Of a stretch of 5,386 bases of DNA, positions 1 to 5,386 are shown piece after piece. Under the pieces are notes generated by a model. That model had not been told where the DNA came from. It saw only the letters and a program-made list of their open reading frames with translations, and ran no database searches. The translations under genes and the position numbers were made by a program. The DNA comes from Caldifarciminota bacterium (GTDB taxonomy: Bacteria > Hydrothermota > Tepidihabitantia > Tepidihabitantales > Tepidihabitantaceae). The DNA is taken from positions 1 through 5,386 of the forward strand of contig JAFGRF010000220.1 in the NCBI GenBank assembly GCA_016935295.1. Direction: 5' to 3'. Numbering within the stretch: the first letter of the stretch is position 1; the number at the start of each line of letters is the position of its first letter.

Positions 1-3000
1 AGCTCTATCAGGGCGCGAACTCCGGCGAGACGCCGTACCACGGTAGCCACGTCAACGGGACGGTCGCGGGCGACGATTCGGTAACCGGCGGGTCGAGCTA
101 CTACGACGGCATGTCGTTCAAAGGCCGCCTTTACTTCGTCGACCTGACTGCTTCCAACGGCGCCTTCGTGATCGGCTCGGACCTGACACCACTCTGGGAC
201 TCGGTCTATCTCGGCCGCGGCCTGCCCGACTCGGTGCGGCCGATTCTGCAGCACTCCGGCTCCTGGGGCGCGGGCAACAGCGTTGGCGACTACAAGCTCA
301 TGGACGCATCCACCGACGCCTACTGCTGGGCCAACAAGGACTTCATGAACATCTTCGCGGCGGGCAACGAAGGCGGAACCCACCGTATCCGCAACCCCGG
401 CATCGCCAAGGATGTACTCACCGTCGGCGCAACCTACAACGGCGCCTCAAGCAACATAATCGCCAGCTTCTCCAGCCGGGGCCCGACCCAGGACAACCGT
501 ATCAAACCTGCGGTCATGGCTCCGGGCGTCAACCTCTGGTCGGCGCAGGCATCGGGCACGAACGGGTACTCGCAGATGTCCGGTACATCGATGGCCACGC
601 CGGCGGTGAACGGCGCAATCGGTCTGATGCGCTGCTATCTCACTGAGGGCTACTACCCGACCGGCAGCCCGGTTCCGGCCAACCGCATCGACTACATCTC
701 GTCGGCCCTGCTCCGGTCGATGGCCATCGCCTCAGCCGACCCGAACGTCGGTAGCTACGTTATCCCGAGCTTCGACGTCGGCTGGGGCCGGATTGACGAC
801 GATTCGGTCCTCTATTACGCGGGCGACGTGCGTCGGCTGGCGATCAAAGACGATACGGCCGGCGTCGGCACCGGTGAGTACAGGGAAGAGCAGTTCGTCG
901 TCAACTCCGCCATCCCGCTCCGCATCGCCCTGGCCTGGACCGACACAGCGGCCGCGCCCAACTCCAACCCGACGCTCGTGAACGACCTCAACCTCGAGGT
1001 CACCGACCCGAACGGCACGTACTATCGCGGCAACCAGTACTCCGGCGGGCAGTCGGCGCCGGACCCGAGTACCTGGGACAACCGGAACGTCGAGGAGTGC
1101 GTCCGCGTCAACTCACCGGCTACCGGCACTTGGACCATCCGGGTGCGCGGTCAAAACGTCGCCACGGCCGCGAAGCAGAGCTTTGCCTACACCATCACCG
1201 GCGACGTCAGCTCGTCAACCTCCGCGGTTGACGCGGCGGTGCAACGCATCATCGCGCCTTTCGGCGCGGTCGACTCCGGCGCGACCGATATCCCCCGGTG
1301 CTGGGTCGCCAACTACGGCAGCACCACCGTCACATTCCCGGTGACGATGCGCATAGGCACCAGCTACTCCGACACCAAGACCGTAACCAGCCTCGCGCCC
1401 GGCGATTCCGGCCTGGTTATGTTCAGCATCTGGAACGCGACCGAACGCGGCTCTCTCGCGGTGCGCTGCTCGACCGGTCTCGTCGGCGACCAGAATCCGG
1501 GCAACGACGAGCTGTCCGGGTCGGTCATCGTGCGCGTCATCGATGTCGGCGTGACCGCGATTGTCGCTCCGACTGACACCTTCGACACCGGCGCTGTCAT
1601 CACCCCGCAGGCCTGGGTCAGGAACTACGGCACCGAGGCCGCGTCCTTCCCTGCCTTCTTCCACATCGGTTCCTTCTACTCCGACTCCCAGGACGTCGCG
1701 GGCCTCGCGCCCGGCGACTCGACGCTGGTGGCCTTCACGACCTGGAACGCGACCCAGCGCGGTGCCCACACCACACGCTGCATTGCCGCGCTCTCCGGCG
1801 ACGTCATCCCGGCCAACGACACCCTGTCCGGCTCGGCCATGGTGCGCGTGATCGATGCCGGCGTCGCCGGCATCAACAAACCGGTGGGTACGTATAGACC
1901 GCAGGAGATCGTCATTCCCATCGCAACCGTCCGCAACTACGGCAACGTTCCGACCGGCTTTGAGGTCTGGACACTCATCACCGACCCGAACGGTTCCCTC
2001 TACTACTCCGATAGCGAATTCGTCGCGAACCTCGATCCCGCCAACAACCTGATTGTCAACACGTTCCAGCCCTGCACCCTCCGGTTCCTCGGCAACTGGG
2101 TGGTCAAGTGCAGCACCGCCCTGACCGGTGACGTTCACCCCGAAGACGACGTCGCGACCGGCGGTTTCACAACGAGCTCTATGTGGGAAGAGATGAAATC
2201 GATGCCGGAGCCCCCCTCGTACCGGCAGGCCAAGGACGGTGCCTGGCTCACCTACGACGCCGGAAGCGGCCTCATCTACGCCGCCAAGGGCAACAAGACC
2301 GGCGACTTCTACTCCTACGACGTAGGTGCGGACACCTGGACCTGGCTTCGAGCGATACCGCTCGGCACCGAAAACAGACTGCCGCGCCGGGGCGCGTGCG
2401 GCGTTGCCGACGGCTCGCGCTACGTCTACATGGCCAAAGGCAGGAACACCCTCGGCTTCTGGCGCTACGACATCGTGGCCGACACCTGGATTCAGCTCGC
2501 CGATGTGCCGTACGGCCGACGCCGGAAAGTCCGAGCCGGTGGCGTGACGTACGTGCAGATTGGTGACAGCGGCTACGTCTACCTGCTCAAGGGGACGACC
2601 TGCGAGTTCTACCGCTTCAACGTGGCGACGTGGAAGTGGGAGACGATGCAACCTGCTCCGTCCGGTCGCCACGCAAGATGGTACGGCGGGTCGTTCCTCG
2701 TGTTCGACGGCGACCACACCATCTACGCCCACAAGGCCCGCTACCATGAGCTGTGGGCCTACGACGTGCTGACCGACAGGTGGAGCGGCGAGCAACTCAA
2801 CGGCATGCCGTTTGTCGGACATTCAGGTCGCTACCGGAAGTCGCGCGAAGGCGGGTCCGGCGCCTGGTTCGAGGGCGGCATCTACGCGCTCAAAGGCGGC
2901 AATACCACCCAGTGCTGGCACTATGACGTGGGCGCTAGCACGTGGTCTGAGTTCGACTCGTTGCCCCAGTTGGGTGAGTACGGCAGAAACCGAAGGGTCT

Positions 3001-3401
3001 ATCGCGGAGGGAACATCATCAACGTCGGCGGCATGCTGTACGCGCTCAAAGGCAACAGGACCAACGAGCTCTGGCGCTATGCGCTGGGATCAGTGGAAGC
3101 GCCGCAGCCTTCGCGTGAAGGCGTCATGGCCGCGCAGACTTCGCTGGGCGATGGCCGGCTGACCATTGGCCCGAGCCCGCTCTCGGGCGGTGTGGTCCAC
3201 CTCAATGCCGGCGGGACCCTGGCGCAGTCGGCGACGGTCAGGCTGTTCGACGCTTCGGGGCGCCAGGTGGCTGCCAGGAACCTGACCCTGCGGAACGGCG
3301 GTGCCGACTTCGACGTTCGCCACCTGGCTGCCGGTGTCTACCTGGTGAAGGTAGACACTGATGGCCGTTCCATCATGCAGAAGCTAGTAATAGAGAAATA
3401 G
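1..3401 (+). CDS. Secreted subtilisin-like (S8) serine protease with CARDB-like repeats, kelch-like propeller and T9SS sorting domain; 5' partial
   Basis: Predicted extracellular endopeptidase. The frame (codons from base 3, 1,132 residues to the TAG stop) is open to the left edge. Residues are numbered from that codon. The catalytic His motif HGSHVNGT begins at residue 13, the oxyanion Asn is in AAGNEGG (residue 122), and the nucleophile is in GTSMATP (Ser 196). The catalytic Asp, signal peptide and any propeptide must lie upstream. Residues about 274-402 form a beta-sandwich with LAWTD and VNDLNLEV motifs, as in KP-43-type subtilases. Next come three CARDB-like repeats (409-726), a kelch-like propeller (727-1030), a short linker, and a T9SS type A sorting domain (1052-1132). 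The ATG at 111 is not the start, because it would remove the catalytic His. No RBS or promoter is in view. By family knowledge such a protein crosses the inner membrane by Sec and the outer membrane by T9SS, then is released or surface-anchored. Substrate is unknown; the repeats may bind polymer or protein. Family assignment is firm; repeat functions are inferred. Confidence 0.95.
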   Translation, partial: LYQGANSGETPYHGSHVNGTVAGDDSVTGGSSYYDGMSFKGRLYFVDLTASNGAFVIGSDLTPLWDSVYLGRGLPDSVRPILQHSGSWGAGNSVGDYKLMDASTDAYCWANKDFMNIFAAGNEGGTHRIRNPGIAKDVLTVGATYNGASSNIIASFSSRGPTQDNRIKPAVMAPGVNLWSAQASGTNGYSQMSGTSMATPAVNGAIGLMRCYLTEGYYPTGSPVPANRIDYISSALLRSMAIASADPNVGSYVIPSFDVGWGRIDDDSVLYYAGDVRRLAIKDDTAGVGTGEYREEQFVVNSAIPLRIALAWTDTAAAPNSNPTLVNDLNLEVTDPNGTYYRGNQYSGGQSAPDPSTWDNRNVEECVRVNSPATGTWTIRVRGQNVATAAKQSFAYTITGDVSSSTSAVDAAVQRIIAPFGAVDSGATDIPRCWVANYGSTTVTFPVTMRIGTSYSDTKTVTSLAPGDSGLVMFSIWNATERGSLAVRCSTGLVGDQNPGNDELSGSVIVRVIDVGVTAIVAPTDTFDTGAVITPQAWVRNYGTEAASFPAFFHIGSFYSDSQDVAGLAPGDSTLVAFTTWNATQRGAHTTRCIAALSGDVIPANDTLSGSAMVRVIDAGVAGINKPVGTYRPQEIVIPIATVRNYGNVPTGFEVWTLITDPNGSLYYSDSEFVANLDPANNLIVNTFQPCTLRFLGNWVVKCSTALTGDVHPEDDVATGGFTTSSMWEEMKSMPEPPSYRQAKDGAWLTYDAGSGLIYAAKGNKTGDFYSYDVGADTWTWLRAIPLGTENRLPRRGACGVADGSRYVYMAKGRNTLGFWRYDIVADTWIQLADVPYGRRRKVRAGGVTYVQIGDSGYVYLLKGTTCEFYRFNVATWKWETMQPAPSGRHARWYGGSFLVFDGDHTIYAHKARYHELWAYDVLTDRWSGEQLNGMPFVGHSGRYRKSREGGSGAWFEGGIYALKGGNTTQCWHYDVGASTWSEFDSLPQLGEYGRNRRVYRGGNIINVGGMLYALKGNRTNELWRYALGSVEAPQPSREGVMAAQTSLGDGRLTIGPSPLSGGVVHLNAGGTLAQSATVRLFDASGRQVAARNLTLRNGGADFDVRHLAAGVYLVKVDTDGRSIMQKLVIEK
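1227..2180 (+). repeat. Three tandem CARDB-like Ig-fold repeats within the protease
   Basis: Repeat 1 (1227-1538) and repeat 2 (1539-1850) are both exactly 312 bases (104 residues). They align without gaps at about 52 of 104 identical residues by hand count. Repeat 3 (1851-2180) is more diverged and slightly longer, with an extra TDPNGSLYYSD hairpin. Shared features are an ID-G-V start, a (W/T)V-NYG segment, YSD, LAPGDS (LDPAN in repeat 3), a conserved Arg/Lys-Cys pair, and a GD...P..D(D/E/T) end. The fold resembles CARDB/APHP-type cell-adhesion modules, which usually act as spacers or binding modules in secreted proteins. The CARDB name rests on pattern recognition only; the tandem repetition is seen directly. 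Confidence 0.85.
2271..3089 (+). repeat. Six kelch-like beta-propeller units with KG signature
   Basis: Six copies of a pattern close to Y-x-x-KG-x(3,4)-(F/L/C)-(W/Y)-x-(Y/F)-(D/N)-V-x(3)-W are seen at 2271-2348, 2421-2498, 2574-2648, 2718-2792, 2877-2954 and 3033-3089. Examples are IYALKGGNTTQCWHYDV in unit 5 and LYALKGNRTNELWRY in unit 6. Spacing is roughly 145-160 bases, about 50 residues, as expected for one propeller blade. Classical kelch blades carry a Gly-Gly pair where these carry Lys-Gly. Unit 4 has Lys-Ala instead, and the last unit ends before the Trp. The leading MWEEMKSMPEPP segment (from 2181) may supply the strand that closes the ring. Kelch propellers usually bind proteins or carbohydrate; the ligand here is unknown. 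Confidence 0.85.
3156..3398 (+). other. T9SS type A C-terminal sorting domain
   Basis: The last 81 residues of the protease have the usual layout of the Por/type IX secretion C-terminal domain: a GPSPLSGG opening (the NP.P position of the family), a strand ending in VRLFDASGRQV, then HLAAGVYLVKV and the terminal MQKLVIEK. In known T9SS substrates this small beta-sandwich directs passage across the outer membrane and is often removed by the sortase PorU, with transfer to a surface lipid anchor. No T9SS component gene lies in this window, so secretion by this route is inferred from the domain alone. Confidence 0.9.
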
Positions 3402-3502
3402 CGGCCGATAGCTGCTACGAAGCGAGGCGGCCTCCGGGCCGCCTCGCTCTTTCCTGCAGCGTATTGGTCACATGGGTCCTGTTCGTCCGATTCCCGCTCC
3501 GC
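3402..3502. other. Intergenic gap between convergent genes
   Basis: This 101-base stretch separates the stop codons of the two convergent genes. It contains the hairpin terminator at 3421-3454. Nothing else was recognised: there is no open frame of note and no second T-tailed hairpin for the minus-strand gene. Confidence 0.8.
3421..3454 (+). terminator. Rho-independent terminator of the protease gene
   Basis: A perfect 12-bp inverted repeat, AGCGAGGCGGCC (3421-3432) and GGCCGCCTCGCT (3437-3448), is closed by the loop TCCG and followed by CTTTCC. It starts 20 bases after the protease stop. In the plus-strand RNA the loop is C(UCCG)G, a member of the very stable UNCG tetraloop class. On the minus strand the loop reads CGGA and is followed by TTCGTAGC, so orientation favours the plus strand. 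The T run is short, and some action on the convergent minus-strand transcript is possible. Confidence 0.85.
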
Positions 3503-5386
3503 TCAGAAGTAGAACAGGTACCGCAGCTTCACCGCCCCTACCCGGTTCACCAGCGTCAGCCCTTCGCCGAAGTCAACGCGATAGTCGTTGAGCGCTACAT
3601 AGAGCCAGCTCTTGGGCAGGAAGTTCCAGGAGAACAGGCAGCCGATGCGGTTACTGCTGAACTGGGTCAAGTCCCATCGGGTCTCCGGCGTCTGCAGCAC
3701 GACCTCGTCGTACAGGTTCAAGGATATCTTTGAGGTCAGCCGGACATCGAGTCGCGGCCGGGTTATGGTCGTGACGCCGACGACCCGGTTCTGGGGGTCG
3801 AGCTCCCAGTTGTTGCTGCCGCCGACTACCACGGCGACGTGCCCTGCGATATAGAACGTGTAGTACAGCCAGTCCGAAGCATTGTAGGCGACGAAACCGC
3901 GGTTGTAGTTGTAACCTCGCCCGGCGTCGCCGCCGAAGGTGAGGTTGTACTTCAGGTGAGTCTTGTCCACCGATACGTTGAGGCTGTTGTACGGGAACTG
4001 CGTGTCGGCCTCGGCCTGGCTTCCGGCCTCGCCGCCCACGTAGATGTAGCAGTTGCTGCGCAGGTTCGCGTTCGCACCAACGCCGGCACCGTAGGATAGA
4101 TCGTCGCTGCCCGGCTCGCGGGCAAAGCCGAGCCTCGGCATCACTGTCAGTCGGGCAAGTTCGCCTCGTCCGCGGAAGCGCGGCCCGGCCGCGGCATGGA
4201 ACTGGACCCGGCCGGCCCAGGGTACGAATCCGATGTCGGTCACGTCGAACGAATCGCTGATTGTCTGAAACGCACCCTCGGCGGCGATGCTGCCGTTCAA
4301 CAGGCCGGAGTAGCTGGAGCTTAGTCCCCAGCCGGTCTTGCCGCTCCGGTCGCTGGCTGCGGCCTGGATGACTGCGTTGTGCGGTCCGGTTGAGAAATTC
4401 CAGTCCCCGCCCAGGGCGAAGTTATAATCGTCGGCATCGGCCATGGTGCCGCTGAAGATCAGCCCGCCGGTCGTCTGCTCGGCGATTCGGGTCCGGCCGG
4501 AGAGCACGCCGAACGCGCGCCGCGGCTCGATCACATTCCCGCCTGTGTCCTTCAGCGCGTCGGTGTAAGCGCCGATAGCACCGAAGTTGGTGAAGCCCTG
4601 ACGGGAGGTCAGCTTGAGTCCGCCGAGTATCGGCACCGGCTCCCGTCCGACCGCCTTGCCGATGCGCCGCGAGTAGAAAGTGTTGAGCGAGCCGTATCCG
4701 TTGCCGCTGCCCGCCATCCGGAAGAACTCGCTTCCCTCGACAAAGAACGGCCTCCGCTCCGAGAAGTAGGTCGGATAGCGCGAGAGGTTGAACGAGTACG
4801 GGTCGGCCTCGATCTGGGCGAAGTCCGGAAGCACCGTCGCGTTGAGGCTGGTCTGCGGCGTCAGGTCCCACTTCAGGTTCAGGCTCGCGCGTGGCCGGAC
4901 CCGCTCGGCGATGTCGCGGACCGTCCTGACTGTGTCAGCGGCGCCCTGGTCATAGCGCACGAAGCCTTCGGGATACAGCTCGAAGTAGTAGCCCCGCGCC
5001 TGCGGACTGACACCGGCGAGCCGGCCCGCGTTCGACACGCGCATCCCGCCCTCCTCCTCCGGCACGTGCTGCCAGACCAGCCGTTCCTGGTTCGCGGCAA
5101 TCATCCGGTCGAAGTTAACACCCCACTCGGCCACGTCCGGCCGGTAGCGTATCGACTTGAACGGTATCCGGATTTCGACTTCAAACCGGTCGTCGTACAA
5201 CTGCGTGGCGGCGTACCAGACGCAGTCCCAAGACCAGTCCCAGTTGTTGCCGTCGTCGAGCAGCATTCCGTCCAGGTAGAGACCGCTGCCGTACACCCGG
5301 AAGAAGTAGCCGTTCGACCGGGAGTCGGTCGGGTCGAGGAAGAAAGTGACCTCTTCCTCAAGGCCGTACAGGACGGCAACCGGCCG
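3503..5386 (-). CDS. CBM9-like / DUF5916 outer-membrane beta-barrel protein; 5' partial
   Basis: The frame is open from the right edge to a TGA at 3503-3505 and gives 627 visible residues. Residues 1-83 are the second half of a CBM9/DOMON-like domain, with LDPTDSRSNGYFF, WDWSWDCVWYA and the closing IPFKSIRY (74-81). A DUF5916 region follows, starting around WGVNFDRM, with SNAGRLAGV and the family hallmark PDFAQIEAD (from residue 187) through NLSRYPTYFSERRPFFVEG (to residue 218). The rest is alternating aromatic/polar beta-strand sequence typical of a barrel, ending VKLRYLFYF with a C-terminal Phe as recognised by the BAM machinery. Thirty in-frame residues precede the GTG at 5296 and continue the CBM9 pattern, so that GTG is not the start. 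A signal peptide and the first half of CBM9 should lie beyond the edge. Function of the family is not established; many are annotated only as carbohydrate-binding family 9 domain proteins. It is convergent with the protease, so separately transcribed. Confidence 0.93.
   Translation of the reverse strand, partial: RPVAVLYGLEEEVTFFLDPTDSRSNGYFFRVYGSGLYLDGMLLDDGNNWDWSWDCVWYAATQLYDDRFEVEIRIPFKSIRYRPDVAEWGVNFDRMIAANQERLVWQHVPEEEGGMRVSNAGRLAGVSPQARGYYFELYPEGFVRYDQGAADTVRTVRDIAERVRPRASLNLKWDLTPQTSLNATVLPDFAQIEADPYSFNLSRYPTYFSERRPFFVEGSEFFRMAGSGNGYGSLNTFYSRRIGKAVGREPVPILGGLKLTSRQGFTNFGAIGAYTDALKDTGGNVIEPRRAFGVLSGRTRIAEQTTGGLIFSGTMADADDYNFALGGDWNFSTGPHNAVIQAAASDRSGKTGWGLSSSYSGLLNGSIAAEGAFQTISDSFDVTDIGFVPWAGRVQFHAAAGPRFRGRGELARLTVMPRLGFAREPGSDDLSYGAGVGANANLRSNCYIYVGGEAGSQAEADTQFPYNSLNVSVDKTHLKYNLTFGGDAGRGYNYNRGFVAYNASDWLYYTFYIAGHVAVVVGGSNNWELDPQNRVVGVTTITRPRLDVRLTSKISLNLYDEVVLQTPETRWDLTQFSSNRIGCLFSWNFLPKSWLYVALNDYRVDFGEGLTLVNRVGAVKLRYLFYF
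4733..4828 (-). other. DUF5916 signature segment
   Basis: These 32 residues (187-218 of the visible protein) run from PDFAQIEAD through NLSRYPTYFSERRPFFVEG. The PDF..(I/V)E.D and E+RPFF.EG blocks are the part of this family I recognise most readily, and they anchor the assignment of the whole gene. They mark an early barrel or plug-adjacent region; no catalytic role is known to me. Confidence 0.85.

Noticed and set aside
1215..2822. A 535-codon open frame on the minus strand, antisense to the protease
   Set aside because: Its product is rich in Val, Gly, Ala, Arg and Asp with no recognisable domain. The opposite strand encodes clear CARDB-like and kelch-like repeats over the same bases. Long antisense frames are common in GC-rich genes.
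3399..3417. Possible small hairpin TAGC...GCTA around the protease stop codon
   Set aside because: The pairing is only four bases, and the strong hairpin just downstream explains termination.
3402..3502. A promoter or small RNA in the gap
   Set aside because: Both flanking genes point into the gap, so no gene start needs a promoter here, and no -35/-10 pair or second structured element stands out.
3464..4099. Plus-strand open frames of 80-89 codons beneath the DUF5916 gene
   Set aside because: They are antisense to a well-supported barrel coding region and show no domain or credible ribosome binding site.
4422..4871. A 149-codon minus-strand frame overlapping the DUF5916 gene out of frame
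   Set aside because: The product is Arg-, Ala- and Gly-rich and low in complexity, and the DUF5916 hallmark is encoded in the other frame over the same bases.
5294..5296. GTG as start of the DUF5916 gene
   Set aside because: The frame stays open for 30 more codons to the edge, and those residues (for example LDPTDSRSNGYFF) continue the CBM9-like domain.

Overview
The window holds two large, convergent protein genes, both cut off at their 5' ends by the window edges, with a 101-base gap between them that contains one strong hairpin terminator. The DNA is GC-rich and the codons favour G or C in third position. No RNA gene, mobile element, CRISPR array or start-proximal promoter is visible.

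Plus strand, left edge to 3401: a secreted, multidomain subtilisin-family (S8) serine protease. Its reading frame is open back to the first bases of the window, and the catalytic His motif lies upstream of the first in-frame ATG, so that ATG is not the start. In order, the visible 1,132 residues carry: the S8 catalytic domain (His, oxyanion Asn and Ser visible; the Asp lies off the edge), a beta-sandwich like that of KP-43-type subtilases, three tandem CARDB-like Ig-fold repeats, a kelch-like beta-propeller of six visible units with an unusual Lys-Gly signature, and a C-terminal type A sorting domain of the type IX secretion system (T9SS).

Intergenic region, 3402-3502: a perfect 12-bp GC-rich stem closed by a UNCG-class tetraloop and followed by a short T run. 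It is oriented to terminate the protease transcript.

Minus strand, 3503 to right edge: the C-terminal 627 residues of a protein with a CBM9-like N-terminal domain and a DUF5916 outer-membrane beta-barrel, ending in the terminal Phe typical of barrel proteins. Its start is also beyond the window.

The T9SS sorting domain and the DUF5916 barrel both point to a didermic bacterium of the FCB superphylum (Bacteroidetes and relatives). The high GC, and the combination of CARDB-like and KG-type kelch repeats with a sorting domain on one protease, remind me of uncultured lineages such as candidate division WOR-3 or related groups; that placement is inference. Both products are expected at the cell surface, one secreted or anchored and one in the outer membrane, but convergent orientation means they are not an operon and nothing shows that they work together. 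I see no evidence of a new multi-gene system here; the most distinctive item is the protease architecture.
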